A DNA stretch of 64,000 nucleotides, taken from Ignavibacteria bacterium (lineage in GTDB: Bacteria; Bacteroidota; Ignavibacteria; SZUA-365). Positions within the stretch are counted from its first letter, which is position 1. Each line of letters starts with the position of its first letter. Where the stretch lies: assembly GCA_016720835.1 (NCBI GenBank), contig JADKJW010000009.1, forward strand, positions 1 through 64,000. The letters are read 5' to 3'. The translations under genes and the position numbers were made by a program. Below are positions 46,243 to 55,900 of the stretch, one piece after another. A model generated the notes under the pieces. That model was given only the letters and a program-made list of their open reading frames with translations. It had not been told where the DNA came from and searched no databases.

Positions 46243-47394
46243 ATGAACACACCGGGACGTCACTCCGCGGCGCTGCTTTGCGCCGTTGCTCTCCTCTTCG
46301 CCGCGCCCGCCGCGCGCGCGCTGCCGCGTTTCGCGCTGCAGACCGGTCTCGCCTGTTCCTCCTGCCACGTCTCCGCCGGCGGCGGCGGCATGCGCAACGA
46401 AGGCGGCTGGAACACGATGAAAACCTTTTCGCTCGTCTCGCCGAGAGGCACGTTCCTCGAGCGGCTCTTCGATCGCGACGACAACGCGTTCTTCAGCGAG
46501 CGCGTGTTTTTCGGTTTCGATTTCCGGACGCAGGTGGCGTACCGGCATGACGCAGCGGGCGCCTACAAGCGGCAACTCTTCACCATGCAGATCGCCCCGT
46601 ACGTTTCCTACCGCCCGGTCGATGCCGTGGAAACCGTCGGGAGTTACACCTTCGTCAAACCCGAGTGGCCCTCGCAGCAGCGCGTGCTGGCATCCGTCAT
46701 CGCCCGGCCATCGGCGACCGTGAGCATCGAGGTGGGCCTGCTGCAACCCGATTTCGGCGTCCGCAACGACGACCACACCACCCTCACGCGCAGCGAAGCG
46801 CGGATCCGGCCGTTCTCGCCGGAGCTCGGCGCGCTCGCGAGCGCGGAACCGTTCGAGTGGTTGAACGTGAGCGCGGGCGTGTACGGAACGAAAAACCGGA
46901 GCAAAGAATACCCGCTTGCCGACGGAAGCCCGCTCATCCGCGACGGTTCCGTGATGGGTTCGGGACGGATCAACACGCATTGGTCGGACTTCGACATGGG
47001 CCTGAGCACGAATCTCGGCGCATCCGTGCTGCTGACGGACGGACAGACCCTCGCGAGCGTGCAGGCGGGCATCGGTCTCATCGACCGGGCATCCCTGCTC
47101 GCCGAGTTCGTACGCTGGGAGAACGAACCCGAAGGCGAGACGTACAAGCCGACAGGCACCGTGTACAGCATCGGCGCGGCGTATGAACTGCTCGACGGCC
47201 TTTCGCTCACCGCGCGCTACGAGGAGTCCCGCCGCAAACCGCTCACCGACCGCACGGATGTCCTGAAGCAGTACGTCGTCGGCGCGCAGATCTTCGTCGT
47301 TCCCTTCGTGGAACTGCGCCCCGAGTACCGGTGGACGGACACGCCGTCCGTCACCATCGCCCAGTGGACCGGCCAGCTGCACGTGTTTTGGTGA
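46243..47394 (+). CDS. Outer-membrane barrel with N-terminal c-type haem motif
   Basis: 383 residues. The signal peptide (LLCAVALLFAAPAARA) is followed at once by LPRFALQTGLACSSCHVSAG, a single CxxCH haem-attachment site (Cys38, Cys41, His42). From about residue 60 on the sequence alternates like a porin (FFGFDFRTQVAYRH, TMQIAPYVSYRP, RINTHWSDFDMGLSTNLGAS) and ends in QWTGQLHVFW, an aromatic C-terminus typical of outer-membrane barrels. It lies 13 bases after the second Rieske gene. A haem-bearing barrel beside two Rieske proteins suggests electron exchange across the outer membrane; this is an inference from content. Confidence 0.75.
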   Translation: MNTPGRHSAALLCAVALLFAAPAARALPRFALQTGLACSSCHVSAGGGGMRNEGGWNTMKTFSLVSPRGTFLERLFDRDDNAFFSERVFFGFDFRTQVAYRHDAAGAYKRQLFTMQIAPYVSYRPVDAVETVGSYTFVKPEWPSQQRVLASVIARPSATVSIEVGLLQPDFGVRNDDHTTLTRSEARIRPFSPELGALASAEPFEWLNVSAGVYGTKNRSKEYPLADGSPLIRDGSVMGSGRINTHWSDFDMGLSTNLGASVLLTDGQTLASVQAGIGLIDRASLLAEFVRWENEPEGETYKPTGTVYSIGAAYELLDGLSLTARYEESRRKPLTDRTDVLKQYVVGAQIFVVPFVELRPEYRWTDTPSVTIAQWTGQLHVFW

Positions 47395-47448
47395 TCGCTT
47401 GTCCCGTTTGGAATCGCGGCTCGGAAACGGAGAAGCGGCGCCCGCGGC

Positions 47449-48618
47449 TCAGCGCTGCGCTGCGTGGATGATGATTTCCGCGCGGCGATGCGCGAGCAGG
47501 TCCTCGTCTCCGTTGGTCACTCCCCGGCCTTCGGCCGTGAAGTGGATTTTCCCGGCGTTCTTGAACGTCGTGTAGATGCCCGAGGTTGCGAGACGATCCT
47601 CCAGTTCCCGGGCGGTGTGCGCGGCGCGGAGTTGCGCGAGCACGATATTTCCCTTCGCTCCGGCGATGCGCGCGCCGTTCGGGATGCGTTGCTTCTGCAG
47701 CCGGACTTCCGTCCCGACATACTGTCCGGGGACGGGTTCCTTCCTGTCCGCGAAGCCGCGCACGGCGATCGACACGCGCGACACGCGCGAGAGTGCCGGC
47801 CGCATTTCGAGCAGCGTATTCTCGATGAAGATCACTGCCTCGTCGAGGTTCGCGTCCACCTGCGCGGCGAGTGAATCGTAGTTGGCGTCGCCCGCGTTGA
47901 TGAATCGCGCGGGCTTGAGCGAACCGGTGCGCAGACCGGCGCGGAGGTCGGCGAGGTTCTCCGTGGTGTTCGGCTTCCAGTAGCCCGTGACGAAGAACGG
48001 CACGCCGATCTCGAAGGACCTGGTCACCGGCGTGAACGGCGGACGATACCCTTCGGGTTTCAGCATGATGAACGTGAATCCCTCGCATTCCACGCAGCGG
48101 AGGGCGAAGCCCAGCGCGGGGTACGTGAACTGCATATCGTCCTCGTTCACCACGAAGCGGCCTTCCGATCCGAAAAAGAATGTGCGCGCGGTGGTGAGGC
48201 GCCAGTACTGGCCGTTGGCGAGGTAGCGGTTCTCGCGCGGGAGGTCGGTCGCGCCGCAGACGCCCAGCTCGATCACCTCGAGGGAGCTCGGGTTCAGCAC
48301 CGCGTAGAACGAGGAGAGGTCCGGGCCGAGGTACACGGTCACGGGCACGGTCTGCGCGAACGCGAAGGGCACGTTGTCGGCGATGAGCACGGACCGCGCT
48401 TCGTCCCACGACATGCCGAGGCGCACGCCGTAGATCGAAAGGTCCACGCTCGTCATTCCCGGCGAGAGCCGCGAAATGGGCGTGCGCGCGATATCCACCA
48501 CGCGTCGCGCCCGCTCGCTGCCGGCAGATGCATGCGCGACAAGGAGGAACGCCGCGAGCGCGAGCTGCGGGAGCAGCGCGCGGAGGCGGACCGAAACACG
48601 AAACATGTGCGGAGTCAT
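47449..48618 (-). CDS. Secreted protein with OmpA-like C-terminal region
   Basis: 389 residues (ATG 48618, or 48606). Signal peptide RLRALLPQLALAAFLLVAHASA. The N-terminal ~220 residues are unassigned (GVRLGMSWDEARSVLIADNV recalls short outer-membrane-associated repeats; GVCGATDL and CVECEGF add cysteines). The C-terminal ~130 residues resemble an OmpA-type peptidoglycan-associated domain: VSIAVRGFADRKEPVPGQYV, IVLAQLRAAHTARELEDRL, GVTNGDEDLLAHRRAEIIIHA. This fits a cell-wall-linked envelope protein. It converges with the haem-barrel gene. Confidence 0.6.
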   Translation of the reverse strand: MTPHMFRVSVRLRALLPQLALAAFLLVAHASAGSERARRVVDIARTPISRLSPGMTSVDLSIYGVRLGMSWDEARSVLIADNVPFAFAQTVPVTVYLGPDLSSFYAVLNPSSLEVIELGVCGATDLPRENRYLANGQYWRLTTARTFFFGSEGRFVVNEDDMQFTYPALGFALRCVECEGFTFIMLKPEGYRPPFTPVTRSFEIGVPFFVTGYWKPNTTENLADLRAGLRTGSLKPARFINAGDANYDSLAAQVDANLDEAVIFIENTLLEMRPALSRVSRVSIAVRGFADRKEPVPGQYVGTEVRLQKQRIPNGARIAGAKGNIVLAQLRAAHTARELEDRLATSGIYTTFKNAGKIHFTAEGRGVTNGDEDLLAHRRAEIIIHAAQR

Positions 48619-48684
48619 GGGATCACAGGTTCTGAAATGACCGGCTGGACACGGGTCGCGAGCGCCGCTGCGCGGGATGGCGCG

Positions 48685-49386
48685 TCAGTCGACAGGATGG
48701 CACTTGTGCGCGAGGCCCTGCAGTTCGGTATTGAGCGAGGCGAGCGCGTTGTGGCTTCCGTGGCCGGTGGAGGAGCCGCAGAGGAAGCAGGAACCCGACC
48801 CGTGCGCGCGGCACGATCCGTAATTCGCGTCGTTCTTCATCCGCAGGCTCGCCACGTAATTCGGCGACAGGCAGTAGCCGGACTGAAGTTGATCGAGCAT
48901 CGCGCAATTCTTCGTGTAGAGATGGCCGGGCTGGCAATGCTCGTGCCCGCAGTCGTTGCACCAGGACGAGGCGATGGTGCCGGAACGCTTCGTGCTTGTA
49001 TACGAAAATCCCGGAGCGTCAGCGCAGACCGCGTGTGTGGGCTCGCATGCTGAGCGCTGGGGCTCGCAGGTCGACGCGCGCGACACGAAATGCACGGCGG
49101 GCTTGGGAGCGCAGAAGGCCGCCGCGGTCACCGGACGGGCGACAACGGTCTGCGCGCAGGCGCTGCGCGGCGCAGTGCACGAGGAGCAGGTGGCATGATC
49201 GCATGAATGCCCCGCGCGATCACACCAGACGCCGGAATACGCGGAGACGCAGGAGGAAACGCGGCCGGTGCGCTGGGCGTCCCATGAATGCGGCATGTTG
49301 CCCTGGTAATGCTGCGCAGCGGCCGGGATGGAGGCGAGGGCGATTGCGAAGGCGAGAAGGACGGACTTCTGCATGGAACGGTTCAT
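48685..49386 (-). CDS. Secreted Cys/His-rich protein, hypothetical
   Basis: 233 residues from ATG 49386, which has a strong GAGGAGGAAG ribosome site. Signal peptide MQKSVLLAFAIALASIPAAAQ. The mature part holds about twenty cysteines and many histidines with no family I recognise: CSSCTAPRSAC, SWCNDCGHEHCQPGHLY, SCFLCGSSTGHGSHN, ending KCHPVD. There is no CxxCH motif, so it is not a c-type cytochrome. The even spread of Cys suggests disulfides or metal binding in the periplasm or outside the cell. Confidence 0.6.
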   Translation of the reverse strand: MNRSMQKSVLLAFAIALASIPAAAQHYQGNMPHSWDAQRTGRVSSCVSAYSGVWCDRAGHSCDHATCSSCTAPRSACAQTVVARPVTAAAFCAPKPAVHFVSRASTCEPQRSACEPTHAVCADAPGFSYTSTKRSGTIASSWCNDCGHEHCQPGHLYTKNCAMLDQLQSGYCLSPNYVASLRMKNDANYGSCRAHGSGSCFLCGSSTGHGSHNALASLNTELQGLAHKCHPVD

Positions 49387-49600
49387 GACTTCCTCCTCAG
49401 GAACATGGGTAATCGGCTGAAGGCGCAACGCGGCTGCGAAGCCGCGCGCGCGTCCCGTCTCGCCGTGCCTGCGCGCAGTGATCGCTCACGCGACCGGATA
49501 CTTCGAGTAAGGGGGTAAAAGGTAGGAAATTCCCAAGCGCAAGGCAAGGATATTGTGCGCGAAGTGACGGTCACATGCGAAACGGTCCGCTGACCATCCT

Positions 49601-49702
49601 CCCCTTCCATCCGTCACCTGTCACCTGTCGCCTTTTACCTGTCACCTTTTACGTGTAACCTTCTACCTGTCACCTGTCACCTGAACCATTCACCTCCCAC
49701 CT
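49601..49702. repeat. Degenerate CACCTGT / AGGTGACAGG tandem repeat tract
   Basis: On the minus strand it reads AGGTGACAGGTGACAGG with AGGTAGAAGG, GGTTACACG and GGTAAAAGG variants, roughly twelve units of 7-10 bases. It directly follows the stop of the LVIVD propeller gene and lies about 215 bases before the Cys-rich gene start, in a 326-base gap without other features. Confidence 0.8.
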
Positions 49703-49712
49703 TCACGCGGGA

Positions 49713-50873
49713 TTATCCGATGTTCGGAATCTCCGAAATCTTCACCGGCTTGGCGGGATCGGTCACGTTGTAGACGTACAGTCCGTTCGGCGCGACGATG
49801 ATGAGGATTCCTTCGTTGTAGATCAGGTCGTAGCTGTTGCCGAGGAAGATGCGCGAGAGCTCGGTAATCTTGTTCGCGTCGCGCACGTCGAGGATGCGCA
49901 CGTTCTCGTTGTCGCAGATGTACGCGATGCCGTCCGAGACGGCGAGGCCCATCGGACCGTCCATCGTGAACGAGGAGAGCAGCACCGGTTTCGCGATTGT
50001 CGTGATATCGACGATGTGCAGTTCGTTCTCGGAATCACCGCAGCGCGTGCCGTTGCGCAGCGTGACGTACGCGCGCGTGCCCTCGACGACCACCGGGTCG
50101 CAGGCGCGGGCGTGGCGGAATTCGGCGACCTTGATCGGCACGCGGATATCGCGCGCGTCGTAGATGAACATGCCGGTGCTGCTGCCGATGAAGAGGTAGT
50201 ACTGGTATGGAAACAGGGTTTCGATGCCGAAGCCCACCGCGACTTTCGCCTCGAGTTTCGGTTTCTTCGGATCACGGATATCGAACACGATGAGGTTGCT
50301 CATGTCGATGCAGTAGAGCCAGTTGTCCACGATGGCGAAACGCGCCATCGAGCCCGCCTGTCCCGAGCCGCCCGCACCGCCGCCGGTCTTCCCGCCGTTG
50401 GACTCGGCGCCATCGTAGCGGTAGACGGGATCCGTCGAGGATTGGCAACCCCTGGACACCGAACAGCCCTGCGCGCCGCCGTAGCTGTCGTCGCCCGGAT
50501 AGCTGTGCTGCGGCGCCGGTTTGCTGCGTCCGGCGAAGACGTCGAGGACGGAGTCGATGAGCACCGGATGCGCGGCATCGCTGAGGTCGTACACTTTCAG
50601 ATCCGTGTAATCGTCCGCATAGAGGATGTTCCCGGTGACGGCCACGTCGAGATTGCCCTCGATCGGGATGAAGCCCACGCTGCGCACGCTCGTCAGGGAC
50701 GACACGTCGTAGATGCGCACGCCGCTGTATAGTTCGCCGATGAAGAGATGCGATTTCGTCAGGTAAATCTTTCCGAAATCGACGCGATCGGTCCGCGCCT
50801 GCGGTTCTGCTCTCCATCCAATGGCGAGGAAGGCGAAGGCGACGACGAAGAGGAGGAGACGTCTGGTTTTCAT
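49713..50873 (-). CDS. LVIVD-repeat beta-propeller, exported
   Basis: 386 residues from ATG 50873. Signal peptide RRLLLFVVAFAFLAIGWRAEPQA. Repeated ~40-residue blocks match LVIVD/choice-of-anchor propellers: GVRIYDVSSLTSVRSVGF, DLKVYDLSDAAHPVLIDS, LIVFDIRDPKKPKLEAKV, LHIVDITTIAKPVLLSSF, NVRILDVRDANKITELS, GLYVYNVTDPAKPVKISE. A Ser/Gly-rich insert with two cysteines (GGAQGCSVSRGCQSS) interrupts the second and third blades. It is likely a surface or periplasmic scaffold protein with no known activity. Confidence 0.75.
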   Translation of the reverse strand: MKTRRLLLFVVAFAFLAIGWRAEPQARTDRVDFGKIYLTKSHLFIGELYSGVRIYDVSSLTSVRSVGFIPIEGNLDVAVTGNILYADDYTDLKVYDLSDAAHPVLIDSVLDVFAGRSKPAPQHSYPGDDSYGGAQGCSVSRGCQSSTDPVYRYDGAESNGGKTGGGAGGSGQAGSMARFAIVDNWLYCIDMSNLIVFDIRDPKKPKLEAKVAVGFGIETLFPYQYYLFIGSSTGMFIYDARDIRVPIKVAEFRHARACDPVVVEGTRAYVTLRNGTRCGDSENELHIVDITTIAKPVLLSSFTMDGPMGLAVSDGIAYICDNENVRILDVRDANKITELSRIFLGNSYDLIYNEGILIIVAPNGLYVYNVTDPAKPVKISEIPNIG

Positions 50874-50988
50874 GCGGGAACTCCTGATGAGATGCGAAAT
50901 CAATAGTACGCGATTTTCGTCTGAATGGAAAGGTAAAAGGACGGTTTTCCGCATTGCGATCAAGGCGGGAATCGCGTAGTTTCCCCGC

Positions 50989-51387
50989 ATGATTTCGCTT
51001 CCACTCCGCCGGCATGCGCGCCCGATCGCAGCCGCGCTCCTGTCACTGTTTTTCACGGTGTTCGGCGGGTGCGCGTCAATGCGCACGCTCGACGCGGGCG
51101 AACTGGCATCCCGCTCGCCCGTTCCGCTGCGCGTGACCCTCAACGACGGCTCGGTCGTCGATCTCGTATCCTACGTGCCTGCGTCGGGGATGATTACCGG
51201 CACTGGCAGCATCCGCTCGGGCAACATCTCCCGGCCGTTCAACGGCGCCATACCGCATGAGCGCATCATGCTCGCGCAGGTGCCAACCTCCACTCCCGTT
51301 CTCATCGCCATTCTCGGAGCGGTCGCCGCGGGAGCGGCGTTGCTCCTGATCCTCGAGGACAATCCCGTGCAATACATCATCGATTGA
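50989..51387 (+). CDS. Predicted lipoprotein, hypothetical
   Basis: 132 residues. The leader ends in the lipobox VFGGC (near Cys28). The core has a short beta domain (VPLRVTLNDGSVVDLVSYVPASG) and a hydrophobic segment near the C-terminus (VLIAILGAVAAGAALLLIL, about 104-122). The same 'LNDG/LRNGNVISAD' style of N-terminal strand occurs in the next gene, 12 bases downstream, so the two are probably cotranscribed and may act together at the envelope. Confidence 0.65.
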   Translation: MISLPLRRHARPIAAALLSLFFTVFGGCASMRTLDAGELASRSPVPLRVTLNDGSVVDLVSYVPASGMITGTGSIRSGNISRPFNGAIPHERIMLAQVPTSTPVLIAILGAVAAGAALLLILEDNPVQYIID

Positions 51388-51399
51388 ACCCGGACGCAC

Positions 51400-52656
51400 A
51401 TGCGACACATCCCGTTTTTCCTTCTCCTCGCACTGGCGACAACCGCACATGCCCAGCGCCTGGACGCCAACGACAGCACCGCGGCGGCGTCCACGCGCGG
51501 CACGGTTCTCAGCACCAGCAGGCCCGAGGACATGTTCGCGGAGTGGCTGCTGCTGCTCAGGAATGGAAACGTCATCTCCGCCGACGAACCGTCGATCGCG
51601 TGGAAGGACGGGCAGATCGCGGTGCGCGGCACGCTTCGCTCGCTCACCGTTCCAGCCTCGGATATCCGGGCGGTGTCGATGGTTCCCGCGCAGAGCGGCT
51701 TCCGCAACGGCTTCGCGGGCACGCTGTTCTTTTCGTCGATGATTCTCTTTTCCCCGACCGCGACGCCCGGGTATTACGTCGGAACGATCCGCAGCAGCTC
51801 GGACAACATCAACATCCCCGGAATGTCCTTCGCGTCCGTCCTCCTCGCCGCCGGCGCGTCGGTCACTGCGGGCGTGCTCGCGCAACTCTCGCAGCCCGCG
51901 ATGAACACCGTGTCGCTCGACGGCAGCGAGGATGAAGCCGTGTGGCGGCTGCTGCTCGAGGACCGCTCCCCGCGCTGGCATCTGCACGGCGCGGCCTCCT
52001 TCATCACGTCGTCGCAGACGGAAGATTGGAAGGCGGCGCACACGCGCTGGGCCTTCAAGCCGTCTCAACCCGCGCAGAACTCCTATTACTCGTACTCCAG
52101 CACTCCCGACATGACGAATCTGAATCTCGGGCGCATGATCCGCGTCGGGTATTCCGTCACTCCGGCGATCGAAGTCGGCGTCGGCTATCAGGCGGACGGT
52201 GTGCAGCGCTTCTACGAGGAGGTATCGTACACGCGGCCCGGCACTCCCCCGCAGCCGATCGTGCAGCAGGTGTGGAACGAAGCCACCAGCACGCACAGCT
52301 TCGCGTTCTGTCAGTACAGGATCGTCAATCTGAACCGCGCCATCGCGTTCCACGCGGGCGCCGGCATCGGGATCGCGTCAGGAAAGCTGCAGGTCAACAA
52401 CTACGATAGCCGCGCGACGAATGTCGCCCTGGGAGACTACCGCAGTCTCGGTTTCGTGCTTTTCGCTTCGATCGACTACGCGCTTGACCGGTCCATGTCG
52501 CTCGGTCTCATCGGCGATTTCAGCTCTTTCGGAGTGATGCCGATCCCGGAACAGCGCATCCAGGATTACGACCGGCGCGTGTACATCGTCGTACCTTCGT
52601 TCGACCTGAACATGCGAAACGCGGGCATCGGTCTGCAGCTCGGCTTGCACTGGTAG
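51400..52656 (+). CDS. Outer-membrane beta-barrel protein, hypothetical
   Basis: 418 residues. Signal peptide MRHIPFFLLLALATTAHA. An N-terminal ~180-residue region contains a small strand-rich fold and two hydrophobic segments (AGTLFFSSMILFSPTAT, FASVLLAAGASVTAGVLA). A barrel-like C-terminus follows, with alternating strands ending in NAGIGLQLGLHW, the aromatic terminus used by the BAM machinery. Its function is unknown; it is paired with the lipoprotein gene upstream. Confidence 0.65.
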   Translation: MRHIPFFLLLALATTAHAQRLDANDSTAAASTRGTVLSTSRPEDMFAEWLLLLRNGNVISADEPSIAWKDGQIAVRGTLRSLTVPASDIRAVSMVPAQSGFRNGFAGTLFFSSMILFSPTATPGYYVGTIRSSSDNINIPGMSFASVLLAAGASVTAGVLAQLSQPAMNTVSLDGSEDEAVWRLLLEDRSPRWHLHGAASFITSSQTEDWKAAHTRWAFKPSQPAQNSYYSYSSTPDMTNLNLGRMIRVGYSVTPAIEVGVGYQADGVQRFYEEVSYTRPGTPPQPIVQQVWNEATSTHSFAFCQYRIVNLNRAIAFHAGAGIGIASGKLQVNNYDSRATNVALGDYRSLGFVLFASIDYALDRSMSLGLIGDFSSFGVMPIPEQRIQDYDRRVYIVVPSFDLNMRNAGIGLQLGLHW

Positions 52657-52781
52657 CAGGCAAGGGAGCTTGAAGCGGCTCATGGAGTAGAGGCGTATAC
52701 GCAGCGGGGGGGAGCGATCTTTCCAAACCGCGCTCACCTTTGTTTCTACAGCACTTATTTTCCATGGAATACGAAGTGACC

Positions 52782-52809
52782 TTGTATTCGCCGATTGCGT
52801 TGATATATT
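52782..52809 (+). promoter_or_regulatory. Candidate promoter of the giant surface-protein gene
   Basis: TTGTAT at 52782-52787 and TATATT at 52804-52809 are 16 bases apart, about 100 bases before the gene. This 254-base gap is markedly more A/T-rich than its surroundings. The match is weak to moderate. Confidence 0.3.
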
Positions 52810-52910
52810 AGGGCATATACAAGAACTTATATCCACTATCCAGATGTTAGGGTAGTGTTCATCTCCCAGGTTCCGTTGCGGTACAGCCGAACCGCTCACC
52901 CATATAAGGA

Positions 52911-55900
52911 ATGGTTCCCATGCTTACAGGGTACAAATGTCCCATTATCGGACATGTCTTGTCCGGTTTCTTGCTCATCGCATCGATAGTCCTCGCATCC
53001 GCTCCGACCGCGCGGGCGGGAGATCCACCGCGACCGCTCACTCCGGTCCTGACACTCAGCAAGGCATCGAGCGTCGACACGGTGCAGTCGGGAGTACCGT
53101 TCTCGTTTACGCTCAATTACACGGCATCGTCGGCGAATTCTCCGGCGAATGATGTGGTGATCACGGACACTCTGCCCGTGCCCCTGCGGAACGGCGGCGT
53201 GACCCTGATCGGAAACGCCCAGGTGGCATCGACATCGTACAATGCGGTCACGGGCATCGCGATCTTCACGATGGTGAATCCCCTGCCGGCCGGCTCGGCC
53301 GGATCGGTGCAGATCAACCTGATGTTTCCCGAGGGGATCACACCGAATCTTACCCTCGCGTGCAACAGAGCGAAAATATCTTCGTCGAACGCGAGCAGTG
53401 TGCTCAGTAATACGGTCTGTGTGGTTTCCAAAGCCGTGCACCGCTTCACGTTCACCAAGGAGATCATCAGCGGCAACGCCCTGAATGGCGATGTCGTTTA
53501 CCGCCTGCGCGTCTTCAATCCGTCCGGCAACAACATCGGCGGCCTGAACCTGAACGCCGCGACCATCACCGACGCACTGCCGCCGGGCTCGACCTTCGTC
53601 AGCGCGTCTCCCACTCCCGCCTCGGCTCCGGCCGTCGGTTCCGGAGGAACGGTCACGTGGAACGTCGGCACCCTTGCGGTGAGTCCGTGGTACAATCAGC
53701 TCTACTATTCCTGTCTGTTGACGGTGCATTATCCGTCGCCTCCATTTACCGCCAATCAGGTGGTCTGCAACCAGGGCTGCCTGAATGGAACCCCGGTCGG
53801 CGCGAGCCCGATATCGCTATGCGACACGGCCTGCGTCACCCTGGTTCCCTTCGTCGCGTCACCCGGCGCCACCCTGTTCAAGGGACCATGGTGGTCTCCC
53901 ATGACCAACCGCGTGCCGGGCTGTGCGGGATACTACATGCTCACCCCGACCAATACCGGAAACACCCCGGTGGACAGTTTCAAGGTGACGGACGTGCTTC
54001 CGACACAGGTGAAGGTCACGTCGCTCACTGTCGGTGCGTACAACAATTTCCCGGGTGGTCTCGTCACGATACGGTACCGCACCAACGTCAACGGCTCCTG
54101 GCAGGTGGCCGGAACGTACAACACCAACGCCACGGTGCAGGTGTACACGGCGCCCATCAATCTCCCGGCGGCGCAGTACATCACGCAGCTGCAGTGGGAT
54201 TACGGGACCGTGCCCGTCGGCTTCTCGACAGCGAGCAGTCCGATCATCTATTTCGAACTGCTGACCAACAGCTTCGCGCCGCCCAACACCGCGGTGGCCG
54301 TGGGTGACACCATCACGAACTGCGCGACGCTGAACTACAAATACCTCGGCGTCCCGCAGCCGCCGCTCACGAGCTGCAAACAGTTCGTCGTCGCGCCCTT
54401 CGCGCCGCTCGTTTCACTCTACAAGACCGTCATCAGCACCGGTCCGTACTTCCCGGGCGACACGGTCCGTTTCCTGATGTACATCTGGAATCAGGGCGTC
54501 GCGCCGATCAACAACGTGGTCGTGACCGATATCATGCCGGCGGGCTTCGTCTATGCCGGCAACGTGGCCTACACCGGCGGTAACGGCGCGCCGAGTCCCG
54601 CAACGCTGGGACCGTCGATCACGAATTCTCCGGCGAACACGGTCACGTGGACGTTCAGTTCACCCTTCCCCAACGCGTCCTGCAACGCGGCCTCGTATTA
54701 CTACACGATCGCGTTCGATGCCGTGGTGACCATCGGTACGCCTCCGGGAACCGTCTGCAATACGTTCTCGGTGAGTTCATCGAATCATCCCACCGTGGGT
54801 TCGAACCAGGCCTGCGTGGTGATCAACAGTGTACCGACCATGGTGTCGGAGAAGCTGGTCAAGGGCGCGCTTGATGTCAGCTTCAGCAGCTCCGGCTCCA
54901 CCGTCGCCGGCGGAGCGGTCGATTATCAGTTGACCGTCACCAACACCGGCAACGTCACGATGAAGGACATCAAGATCGTGGACATTCTGCCGTGGACCGG
55001 TGGTCCGGGCGATGTGGGCGTGATCAACTGGGGCAGCAGCCGCGGCAGCCAGTGGTCGCCGAACCTCATCGGTTCCGTGACGGCGCCCCCGGGCGTCAGC
55101 GTCTTCTACTCGATCGACACCAACCCCTGCCGCGATGATCTGTCCTTGACCGGTCTGCCCGGCGGCTGCACGCCGACCACGTGGTACACGTACGCCGGTC
55201 TGATCGGCGCATCGTATTCCGCGCCGAGCGTGCGCTCGTTGAAATTCGACTTCGGTCTGCTCCAGCTCGCGCCGGGACAGACGTTCACGCTGACCTGGCC
55301 GATGACGACGCCGATCGGCGCGACCGTCGGCGACTCCGCATGCAACTCCTTCGGCTACGTCGCCAAGCGCGCCGACAACAACGTCATCGTCGGCCCCGCG
55401 GAACCGCAGAAGGTCTGCGCGACGATCGCCCCGGCGACTCCCGCGATCTTCGGCGACTACGTCTGGCACGATCTGAATCAGAACGGCATCCAGGAGAGCG
55501 GTGAACCGGGCGTCAACGGCGTCATGGTCAAACTCTGGAATATCGGAGTCGACAACACGCCGTACACGCCGGACGACTCGCTCGCAAAAAACAACGTCGG
55601 CAACACGATTCCCTTCGTGATGACGGCGAACAACATGTCCGCGCAGCCGGGTTACTACCAGTTCTCCAACGTGCAGCCCGGCACCTACTACGCGGAGTTC
55701 TTCCCGACCCCGGGTTTCGTCGTCAGCCCGCAGTTCCAGACCGGCACGCAGCTCGACAGCGATCCCGATCCGGTGTTCGGTCCGACGTATGCAAAAACCG
55801 CCCCGATCGTGCTCGCGGCCGGGACGATCGATACCACACGCGACATGGGCATGTATTTCCGCGAGCACAGCACCGACGAGTGTCAGAAGTACAAGGCCCG

